From Uloborus plumipes (Eukaryota; Arthropoda; Arachnida; Araneae; Uloboridae), in assembly GCA_038373865.1 (NCBI GenBank), contig JAXGGA010005153.1, positions 16,751 to 80,750 on the forward strand: a stretch of 64,000 nt of DNA, given 5' to 3'. Below are positions 21,508-33,500 of this stretch, piece after piece. How positions within the stretch are numbered: position 1 is the first letter of the stretch; every line of letters starts with the position of its first letter. The notes under the pieces are model-generated. The model had not been told where the DNA came from. It worked only from the letters and a program-made list of their open reading frames with translations, and did no database searches. Position numbers and translations under genes: made by a program.

Positions 21508-24500
21508 CTATAAAAGACAAAAATTAGAAATGTTAGTCATTTATGGATAGTTTCAACTTTATAACACTCATTAAAAAGTATCATCAAAACTCATTCAAGA
21601 GAAAATTTGAACAACAAAGTACAATTGCATACAAATATATCTTTCCATACTCAAAAAACCTCCATATTAACAACACAATTATTATTTATTTCATGTGAAC
21701 TATTTCACGAAAGCTCATTTCACAAACTTGATCTGGAGTTTTATCTTTTTAATAGCAACTTATTTGATTCAACAAGAAATAGACTCACCACCACTGCTAA
21801 AACACAGCAACAACCATAAAGCCATTTTGAGCAGTTGAAACTGAATGTCATAAAATTAGTTTGGCAAGGCTTATCTAACATTATAACACTTTTACTGTAA
21901 AAATTTTTTGATGTGCATAATGCATGAGTGTAAAATTGCAATAATTCTAGTTAAAAACACTATAAATGATTTAGGACGTTTAAATGATAACTACAGGATT
22001 TTCTTGATTTGGTAAGTTTCCTAAGTGGTGGGTACTGCAGTTCTATCACTGGTTTATTCACAATTTTTTTAAACAGTTTACAATAAATACTTTTTATGGT
22101 GCAAGCTAAATTTGAACGCAAATTCCACAGAAACTGTACTTGAGTAGTCAAACAAGCAAAAACATGGTAAATTTAGCATAGCAATTATAAATAACAGGGA
22201 CGTTGGTGCACTAAATATGGCTTCTTGTACTGCAAAGAATACACAAGAGAAAGGCACTGAGAAGTCAAGTGATGGACAATACTAAAGCTTAGCTTTCTTG
22301 GGTTAAATAAAGAACTATCAGGTAGTGTTTGTAATTACATACCATTGAAAAATTAACTTATTGGTAACAATTTATTTCATATATTCAAAGCATTTTCAAT
22401 CACTGAAATGTATGTTGAGCACCGTTTTATTATTTTTCTGTATGATGCCAAATCTTTACCTTATTTTAGAAGAAATTGCACCATTAAGAAAATCACGCAT
22501 ACTAACTATTAGATTTAAACTCACTTCAGAATACTTGAGAAAAAAAAAGTTATAATGCCTTGTAAAAAATTTAAAAAATCTGTTTTTAAAGAACTTTCTT
22601 ACCCACTGTCCAATGACGCATTTCCAACCAATTATGCAGGATTCTAACCAAGAATGAGATTTTACATGAGCTCCTTTAAGTAAAGTGCACTTTTTGATAC
22701 ACACTCCATCTTCAATTACCACATTAGGACCAATCACAACATTAGGACCGATTCGGCAATTTTCTCCTATTTTTGCACTAGGATCCTGTTTTAAAAAATA
22801 AGTAATATTGCATCAATTTTCTTTCCATCATCCACGCATATATTGAATTTAATACTCAATTTAAGTTGCACAGATGACAGAATTTTACATATACATTTGT
22901 GCTGCACTTCATTCCCAGGGTTTTTTATTTTGGCTTTTAATTGGGATATATTCCAATATCAAGAACTATCATATCGTATAATATAAAGCGTCAACTATCT
23001 AAAAAGTTATCTTGTACTTGTTTAAAGGATTATTTGTGCGACTTGCACGTGTGACCATATGGTCAAGCCGTAACAAATACAAATAATTATTTTTCAAACA
23101 TAAAAATATCTTTTCAGAAATTTGATACTGCAAATTAGGATACATAATGATTCCTTCCATTTTGAATGTAACACAAGTAAATCAAATGTCAAAGTCAAAA
23201 TTCAAGATCAAAATGCAAATATATGCTACTTTTTCAAACCTAGATTCATGAACTAAATTTCTAAGTTTGTTTACTAACTTTAACTCTTTCCAGTTAATAT
23301 ATTTCTTTAGATAAGACACAAACACTGATTACCATACTGCAAATGAGGTCTTACTAAACTTCTGTTTGTAAAATACACCTAATTGTTAAGTCTTTCATTT
23401 AGTTTATTGGCTTTATTATCACTTGCTTAAACACTTTACATTTTCTTCTGACTGGCTCAATTGCATATATTTTAGCCTCACCTTAACAAATATGTAGAGA
23501 TATATTAGCAAAAAACAGGAAGATAAAAATAAATGATGAAGGAGAAAACATATGTTTGAGTCAATGGCAAGACAGAGAGAAAGTTTACTTAGGCAGTTCA
23601 GGGTTGGTTTTTATTAAAAAGAAAAAAAAAAGTCTGAGAAATAACATTGTTTAACTGTAGAATTATGCTTTTATATTTTACAATGCATACTTGAAAAATA
23701 ATTTTCAAAAATACACAGGAAAGCTTTTTTAAAACTCTGCCTCAAATATATAATTTATTTTCTCCTTATAAGACATGCAAAGATTTATTAGCAAAAGAAA
23801 AATATAGATAGTAAAGCTAAGCAGAAAATTTTCTCATGCAGTTTAGGTTCAGTTTATATGAAGAAATAACATTTTTCGGATTTAGAAATATGCTTGCACA
23901 CTTCACAATCTATAATTGAAGAACAATTTTAAAAATAAACATACAAGATTTGTGAAGAAATATTTGATACTAATAATATCCAATTACCCTTTTCATGAAA
24001 TGGAATAAGTTTGAGGGTACAGTTTTAAGGAGGTTACTTGGAATCTTTAAACTGAGGCTATTACTGTTTGGCAGTCATGGAGACACAGTAAAATTAAATT
24101 AATTATTAGCAAATTTTAAAAGTTAATAATAGGGCTTTCCTTTACGATAAACTATGTCTTGCAAGACTATGTCTTAAGAAAGACAGCAAAATAAAAACTT
24201 AACAAAGGCTTTTTCGATTTAAATACTATTTGATCTGATCCCTTCAGAAATTACTGCGGCAGATAATGACTAAACTATTACATCTTGTATTTTGTGGTCA
24301 GGTAGTTTTCGCGTTTAGCACTCCAGAGACCCCCGTACCTTCCAATTTTCTTGGATTAATTGGTTTTGTATGGGTCTCTAGGACATTTATTTAAAAAACA
24401 AAAGTACATATTTTGAACAAAAATTTTGAGTAAATTTCGACATACAACAGATTCTTGACATAAACATGACATAGAAATATAAACAAGTCAGGTCGATTTA

Positions 24501-27500
24501 GAAGTTTCCTCTATGTTACTACACTGACACAGCAAATCATTTATCAGTGTCTCATTAACATAGGCAAAGAAATTAATGTTCATACACAGCACCATATCTG
24601 TGCAATTAGAGGAATTTTTTCTACAATGATTATTTTTTTAAATAAAATGCTTGAATTTTAACTGTTTTTAATTTTATTGAAACTGGGACAAAATCATTCA
24701 AAAATTATTTTTGCAATGTGACAGTAAAAAGTGTTAAAAAATTATCTTCGTCAATGTTGGCTTCTACTTGACAACATAGCATTTCTACAACAAAAGCTTT
24801 TTTTTTTCACCTAAGCAAACACATCAAAGTATTTTGAAACAAATTAACAGCACTAAATAAAATCTCTGAAGTTAAAAAAAAAAAAAAACTAATATTAAAA
24901 TATTCATGAAAAATTAACAAAACTTAACTAAACAAATTGAATTTTGCAAAAACACTTACTAGCAAAACATTTCCAACAGTATATGATGCATGATGTAGCC
25001 TTGATGGTTGCTTTTGTTTTAAGTAGTTTAGGAAAAAACACATTCCAGTGAGAAAGTCTTTTGGCTGACCAACGTCCATCCAGAAACCTTGTAACTCGAA
25101 AGCAAAAAGTTGATTTGATGAAACCATTTCTGGAAAAATTTCCTTCTCTATGGAAGTAGGCCTCAGCTGTATGACAAAAATTCTATTTAATCAAACTAAT
25201 TATTATTTACAGCCCAAAATTGTATTATATTTATAAGTACAATAAAATACTCATCATTCTATTTTCTTCAGATTTAAGTATTAATTACATACAGTATCAA
25301 TAATATATAACTATGCAGTATAAAAAAGGTGTTTTTAATCAATTAGCAATATAAAGCTGTAAGTAACTGCCCCTAAGCCAGGGCTAAGGCAGAAACATAC
25401 AATACACCACCAGCTAGTTTATTCCATCCATGGACTGCAGTTCCGTGCTTTTTGGAACTCGTCAGCATGGGATTAAACAAGCTGAAGGCAAAAATCCTCT
25501 TAAAGAACAAAGAGAGCCAAAAAAACAAACTGGTAGCTAATGTAAAATTTGAACACCAGCGAGCGATTGCACATTAATTAGCAGTAGTTTAAAATTTCAT
25601 GAGCCTCAAGGATCATCTGATGTAAACATGGAGAACTTAAATATGCAAGACAATTTCTTTCCTTGAGACAAATGTTAACAATTTTGTGAAAGAGGCGTTT
25701 TTTGTAAAGTAAATTTTATGGAGAACTTGTATCTAAAAAAGAACCTTGTCAGAATCAAGCCCTAAACTAAATAATAATGTACCATTCAGGGATGCAAATA
25801 TTTGAGACTTTGGTGAGGTCAAGCCCAATATAATTAAATCGTGCATGATGTGAGGCTTTGAAGAATACTTTTGATAACTGAAGCATCAACTAGAAAAGTG
25901 TGTCCAGGTAGAACAATCCTAGTTGCAGGGTTGCCACAGGATACTTAAATGCTACTTTTTTGGACACAAGGCGACTTTAGCTACTTTTTTATGTAAAAAC
26001 ATGCCAAAAAGCTACTTTTTTTCACTAAATCTGCTTTTTTGGAGACTTTTTTTCCCCCCTGATGTAAGTTTTCTTTTGAAACACCTGGAGATTTTCTTTC
26101 ACCCATGGTTTTAAATAATTTTCATTTCAAGAATAAAACCTTTCCTAAATAAACGTCATGGGCTGCACCGATCCACTGCATCCAATCAGCAAGTTGGGCG
26201 TGGCTTAAGTGGTAGCGAAAACAAAAGTCAATCTTGTATGGAATTAATTTGTATTCTTCGTACATTACTGATATCTACGCTTTTCCAGAAGCTGAAACCT
26301 TATACAGTGCGATGCAAAAGAGTAGACAAAATGCAAATATATGAATAAAAAGAAAACTATTCAGCGAAATGCTTTCAAATTTCTGCTGCAGGTAGACAAT
26401 ATTGTCCCAAATACGTGTGTGGAGTTTTTAAAAATATAACCAAACGAAAATCGGAAATTACAAAAGACTATTTTTTTTGCTGTTGCAAAAGTTTAGACAA
26501 AAGTCAAATTTCATGCAAATCCTTGAAAGGTAATTGTTGGAGGAAAGGTGGGACTTTTTGCTTCGACTTTAAGGTGCAGAGATTGCTGAATGAATAATCA
26601 AACTTCTATCTCTGTAGTTCTCGTGTAAAGAAGAAGAGAAAGTTCGGAAGCCGAAATTTGGAAATGAATCCACTTTGCTGATTTTTCGTCTTTTAAATTG
26701 GCCCTAGTATGATAGTACATTGTTTTTTACTTCGTGGAGAGCAAATTCAGACATGAGTATTTATCAAAAAGGCCAAGAAAAATTATATTTCTTAAGGATG
26801 AAGGAATTGTAAAAACTGCTCAAACTGGCGATTCACCCCTTAATCCTACAAGACTTCTACTTGGGTCAAAAACAGCATGTGACAGCTAAGTGGATAAACA
26901 ACTGAATCGAAATGCCCCCCCCCCCCCAAAAAAAAAAAAAAGAATTGTGCTTGAAGCCTCTTCGGAAACGTGTCCCAACTAAGGCAGGAATTCAAGTGAA
27001 ACAGGCGATCGCTAATTACAATCGCTGCTGGAAATGAATTACATTAGAACGTTTCTTGATAAAAACATCGTGACGTCAGCGTGACGTTTGCCTATGAAAA
27101 ACGAGCTAGATAAAACGTCACAGCCTACTTGGCGAATAAGAGGAGATCACCGACTGCTTGTGAGCTCTTATTTGCTCCACCCGTAGTGACGTTAGCTCCA
27201 AGTTAAGTTGATGATAATGTAATTCACTTCCAATAGCGATTGCAATCGAAGCATTGCAATGGTGTTTCACTTGAATCCCTGCCTTAGCCAGATTTTAATG
27301 GTAAAAGTAGCACAGCTTATGCTCATCAAATATTTTCTCTAGTCAAGCTAATAGAATTATAATCCATCTAAGCCACCCAAATTTTAATAATTTTCATCAG
27401 AGAAAGAAACATTCATTTTTAGTCACATTTAGCCTCATGGCAATAGTGAAGTTCAATATCCAGGATAGCTCTATCGGAAGATAAATCTTTGCTGTCAGAA

Positions 27501-30500
27501 CGTGTATTGAATGACAGGCTTATTATAAGATGCTCTGAAGCGCCATTCTACAGTTGCACAATTCCAAATTGATAAGGAACTTTTAAATTTAGCTTATGGT
27601 GCATGCAAATCATACCAGTTCTATCTCGAAGACCAGAAGAAAGAGAAGGAAGAGCGAGTTGTGAGATTAGAAAACGAAAATGAAGAAAAGTTGAAACAAA
27701 GAAAATAGAAAAAAAAGCTGTCAAGTTTGAAGGGATCTGTTAAAAATTTAGAAGAAAAAGTCAAATTAGTAAATAGAGAGAGAAAGGAAACTCAAAAATC
27801 AGCTGATGTACTTTTTAAACAGGCAAACCAGAGGCTAAAATCAGCTATTGAAGCAAAAGACACTGAAAGTATTAGAATAGCTCGAGGCAGTATAAAGTTA
27901 AGGAATAGGGAAAGAGAGCATGAAGATGAAGAAAATAAATTAAATTTCTTAGTGAACAAAAGGAAAACTACTTTGATAGAATCATTTTTCTGTAAAAAAC
28001 CAAAAACATAGATTTTCGGAGCAATTTTTCTCTATTTATATGAGTATATTATTATTTTTTCTTTTGAATGACAGCAGTCTTGTAAAGTAAGCAACCTCGA
28101 TTGTACTCTTTTGTTGTTTTTTTTTTCCTCATTTGTACCTTTAATCTGATGCATTTGTTTAAAATACGTCTATTTTCTGAACTTGTTTTAAAGCATTACT
28201 CATGATTCAGTTTAGCTTGTCACATGTTTCTATTCAGCTTCTTTGGACCTTTTTTTTTTTTTTTTTTTTCGTGGCTACTTTTTTTGCAACTTTTTTTTAT
28301 TTTGAAGGCAACTTTTTTGCAACTTTTTTAGTATTTTTAGGCGACTTTTGCTACTTTTTTGTAACATTTTTCCTGTGGCAACCCTGAGTTGCCAAAGAAC
28401 TAGGTTTGTAACAAAACAGAACAGAACCTTTTCTAATCTAGATAAATATATAATACCTTGTTATCCCATGTTTAAAAAAACTATTTTAGTCAAAATTAAA
28501 TGTTAGGTGTGTTTTGACAGTAAGTTTATTCTACCTTAAATTAAAGTTATGAACTGTTTTGACAAAATAAAATGTTTTAACAAACAGTTAACTTTATCTC
28601 GAATTAAAACTGAATTAAAATGAAAAAGCTTTGAACCGGGGTTCTCATTAGAGGATACATATGAGGGAGATAATCTCACCTTCTATTAAAATTAGAGTGA
28701 CATATACAGTCGACGCTCGTTATAACGACCACTCGTTATAAAGACTATCCCAATACAACGACTGGTGGGAAAAACACAACTTCATCCAATATACTCTATT
28801 TTCTACCTCTTACAGCGACCACTCGTTACAAAGACCTTTTTCTGGGGGACGGAGATGGTCGTTATATCGAGCGTCGACTGTATATATTTTTTAAATTGAG
28901 GTTCTTTTTTATTTATTTATTTTTTTTACTCCTTATTCTATAAAAGATCATAACATTTAAAGACAAAGCATTACAACCCGCTTTTTTTGCATTGAAGAAA
29001 TTACAGGGCTCATATTTAGAAAATGGTGGAAGAATCTGTAGTACTACATAGCATTTACACACTTTCAATAGATAAAAAATATTGAGCTTATAGCAAACTC
29101 ATCTAATAAACAAGGAAATATAAAGCAGTAAGTTACCACCCAAAAGCGGTAACTTGTTTGCCGCCCAAAACCATTGCTTGTTTCAAACAAAGAAATACTT
29201 TTTGATTCAAATTTTATCGAAAAATTAAAAAATCCTAAATTAAAAGTTCAATTTTTGTTAGTGAATATGTTTGTTTTAATTTATTCAGAACTTGTAAAAT
29301 GTCATATGAATCTTTTCAATATAGTATACTTCAAGGTTTAATTATTGTTTTAGGACTCTCACTGGTCATGACTATTTGCAGGCCCATTTACACAAAATCA
29401 ACCTGGCCAGTTCACCCGACTGCGTACTTTGCAACAACTCTCCAATGACGGGGAAGCATCTTTTTAGCTGTCCCTCTCTTTTTGACATCCATTCCAATGA
29501 CTGCTTTCAGGCCCTCACACCTTCTAAGGCCACTTCATTTTTATACTGGACTGCAAGACGTCTTATGTTTGAAAGAACAATGGCGGGCGTAATTTTAAAA
29601 AAAAAAGGTTTAATTATCTACTTGTAATTAAGTATTTTTTATTGGCAATTTTTTGTAAAATAAACTTTCCCCTTGCAGAACTAAGTTAAAAAATAATTTT
29701 GAAAGGATGAAAGCAAAGTGTAATAAATAAATTTCAAAATAGACAAGTACAGTTATTGATGAGAATGATCCATTTTTGCACGCCCTATTTTTGTTAAGTC
29801 TGTGTAATTCAAATGATCTGTAATATTCAAGCTCCTAACTATTCAAAATTCAACGTTTCTCATGTTTTGTTGATAATCTAGCTTTCACTATACTAAGTAA
29901 TTGATTTGGACAGTTGTTAAAATATTTATAGCCAAAACTGCAGAATAAGTCGGAGTGTGGAAGAGAATCTGTAAGGCAAAACACAATTGAAAAACAGGGA
30001 TCAATGTCGGAAAAAATGGGGTTTTGAAAAACCAGCATTTTTAGCATTGTTATGAATGTGTTTTTCCCTTTTACTATCATTTTTCCTTTTCATTTACTGT
30101 TATTGATTCAAGCTAACAGATATGAAAAAAGTCGAAAGAAAATCTTTCATTGAATTTTTTCCATGAGATTTATTTTAACAGTGTGATTCTTGATGTCCCA
30201 CGCTCAATTGGGAAACCTGCTTTGAAAACTTTTTAACATGTTTGTTTATAAATATATGTCTCATTAAAATATTGTAATCAGCTGACTTTTTTACAAGACT
30301 ATTTAAATAATTTACCTGTATTCTATCAAGAACAACAGAATTTAGCATGTATAGACCAGCATTGATCTTATTTGACACAAACTCTTGTGGTTTTTCAACA
30401 AAACGCTCTATTTTCCCATTTGGATCATATACAACAACACCGTATTTAGCAGGTTCTTCTACTTTTGTCACCTAGATAAACCAAATAATAAATTAATATT

Positions 30501-33500
30501 GCAAAAAGTTAATTTGATGCTTTTACATAAAAATTTAATTATAAGCATTTTGTTAAGTTGGTTAAATTGTAGTTTTGATTTATACCAAAAAACTTGACAC
30601 AAACATTTCATGACTTTCTTGAAGAAAAATTAAATTACAAATACATTTTAATACCAAAAAAATGACAATGACTATAACGATAATAAAAGAACCATCTATA
30701 ATTACTACAGCCAGAATACATGGAAAAATATGTGTAGTATTTAGTAATCAATTATTTTTAACGTAAGTATTTAATTTTTATTTTATACATTTTTTAAATT
30801 CTTCTCTTTTTTTTAATTTATTTTTATTATTATTTTTAAAGGGCTGCAGAAACAAATTTCAGACAGTTTGACAGCCAAACTATTAATTAATATGCAATAC
30901 TTTTTTTTAAAAAGTCAATACTTACAACTATTGTTCCTTCTCTCCCATGATGCTTGTGAAACAATACCATCTCTTTAAAAGGGAAATCACAAATGATATC
31001 ACTATTTAAAACGAAAAATGGCTCTGGGCCCTCTAAAATTTTTCTTGCTAAAGCAAGAGGTCCAGCTGTTCCTAAAGGTTCATCTTCTTGAGATATACTT
31101 ATTTTTATTCCTAGCTGGTAAATGAAAAATAAAATTTATTTTTTACTAAAAGTAAATTTTTATTAATTTATAAAATGAACATTTCATTTCTTCACTACCA
31201 GAATTGTCAGCACAATACCATTAGTACGATATTATTATTACAATATTGCACTAACATTATCCTATTTAATTCTGGTGCAGAAGGAGTAAATTGTTGAATA
31301 TGTTGGACAATATTGTTGGTGCTTACATGAAAGATATTTAAATGATCAAGGGTTTGCACTCTCTTCTCCCACCAAGAGTGATGACACCCATCTCAAATAC
31401 AATGCCACCCAAGAGTAAGGCCCTCTCACCCAAAGAAAAGAACCTTTAAAACCCTTTAAATTTTCAACGGAACAATATGCGCCATGAACCCCCCCCCCCC
31501 CCTCATGGGAACACCCTTGTACATAGTCATGGTTAATTAAAATAGAAAAACAACATAAATAAAGCACAAATTATCAAGAAAAATCTGAAAAATAGGTATT
31601 TTTAGGCTACATTTCATTTTATTTCACTCCAAGGTCCCCCGTACCTACCACAACACGTAGTTTAACTGGTTGGAGGGGGCACTGAAGAGCTCTTCGTTGT
31701 TTTTATCCATACCAGAAGCAGAGCAAGCCCCCTGGTCCAGTACCCGCAAAGATATTAATTCACTTGGAGAACTTCGACCACTAGCATTTTTAATGCCCCC
31801 CAGCCACCATTAATCCAGACAGTGGATCGTTGCCCAGCTAAGTTTGAACCCAGGACCCTCCAGTTACGAGTCCAACGCCTTACCGACTGGGCCACCTCGG
31901 CCCTTTCCAGGCCATAATAGAGCCATATTAAAAGCGATTCACATGCAACAAGAGTCATGAAATAACACACCTCAACCCACTCAGATATGTCAATCAAATC
32001 ATACTTCATGATATTATTTATTTTAACAAACAAACTACTCTATCATTGTGTATTTTCTTTATAAGAAAATGCAAAAAAAAAAAAAAAAGCTTGGCTTGAA
32101 AATCGTTATTGCTTTCTTCTTTCTTTACTATTGCTTCTTACACCCCCCCCCCCCTTCCCGCCCTTCTTTCTTTTTTGAGCAAAACCATCAGGCTAAATCT
32201 TAGGACAGCTAGAACTAAATCCAAAGGACAATGTTTCTTTAAGTACAGCAGAAAGTAAAGAATATTGGAAAAACTACAAGTTAAAAAATACTATGATAGA
32301 TTTCAGACGTTGTGACATAATATCCATGGACAGTACTTATTGTTGAAATTGAATGACTAAAAATTTGATTGTTTAATAACATAAGAAATCAGAATTGTAG
32401 AAAAAAAGAAGAACACATGAACAGATTAATGTTCACATTGTATACCTTTTCTTCCTCTTTTTTAATTTCTTCTTCTAACATTTCAGCCCTATAACTAACA
32501 GCTAAAATAACATGATCAACACCAGCCTGAAATGAAGCAGTTGATACATTTAAAATTGAGTTTTTAACAATTAAATGGTAATTAAAGAAATAATGTGTAC
32601 TATGATTGCTTGGATAAACAATTTTAGAGTCATCTCAACAATCAAAACTTAAATGATCTAAAATTGCAAAATCCAAAACACACACTATGTCAATGTGAGG
32701 AGGAAAACTTACAGATGTGGAAAATTTTCTACATGAAAAAGTCAACTTTTTAGTCATTTTAAGTGTGACATAATATAACTACAATGTTTTTTTTTCTTCA
32801 TTGATTGATTGATTCAACTTCATTCAAACAAACATTACAAGAGATGATTCTAACTTTGCTGGAGACTTTACCTAATTTTTTTTATTTTTCCCCTGCAAAT
32901 AATACCAGCACATTTCCCAAGTTAAGTTACAGCAAAGCACTCACAGAAGATAAATAACCCTTTGCTTGGTAGGTGAGACAAAAAAAACCAAGGAGATAGT
33001 GGCAGAGTCAAAAAGATGGAGCCTCCAGTAGCTTTAATTATAAAAACAAAATGCCTGTTGTAAATAGTAATATTTTTTGATTGAGAATGCTCTTTCCTAA
33101 AACTAATCATTAATGTTTGAGTTCAATTTTTCTACTTTAATGCTGCTTTAATGAAATGCAGGCTGCCCAGTGGCAGAGGCTGTGTGAGGTATGATCACAA
33201 AAAATAATTTAACTTGCCCCAGAGTCTTCAGGCTCTTTTAGAGAAGTGGTAAAGTATTAAATTAGCAATATAAAGGCCTGAGGATCAAAACCAGAGACGT
33301 GCCGTCTGGGTAGGCAAGGTAGGCAGTGCCTACCCATGAAGAAAATATACCAATTTTTAAATTTCATTAAATAACATATAATGCGCTGATTAGAAAATAT
33401 AAAGGCATTAAACAGCGAATATAGTAGAAAAAACACGGACATTTTCATTTTTCTTCCTTAAAAAAGCATCGACTACCGCTGCTTTTCGACCACTGTATCT

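Larger units (their letters stand above)
25926..28386 (+). mobile_element. CAGGG-ended DNA element with decayed transposase
   Basis: Termini CAGGGTTGCCACAGGA and TCCTGTGGCAACCCTG are perfect inverted repeats. AGTTG flanks both sides (25921-25925 and 28387-28391), a 5-bp target duplication. Subterminal regions repeat GCTACTTTTTT and GCAACTTTTTT. It is 2.46 kb, carries a frameshifted protein remnant at 27462-28010 and is itself interrupted by a MITE at 26979-27287. It lies in GMPPB intron 4, in antisense orientation to the host gene. The superfamily is probably hAT-related (inference from termini). Confidence 0.85.

Noticed and set aside
27061..27190. TGACGTCA-like sites as a host enhancer
   Set aside because: They lie inside a MITE nested in another transposon, so mobile-element content is the simpler explanation.
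31840..31903. Functional tRNA-Thr gene on the minus strand
   Set aside because: A and B boxes are visible, but the acceptor stem does not pair and the sequence continues into a SINE body shared with 49138-49412.
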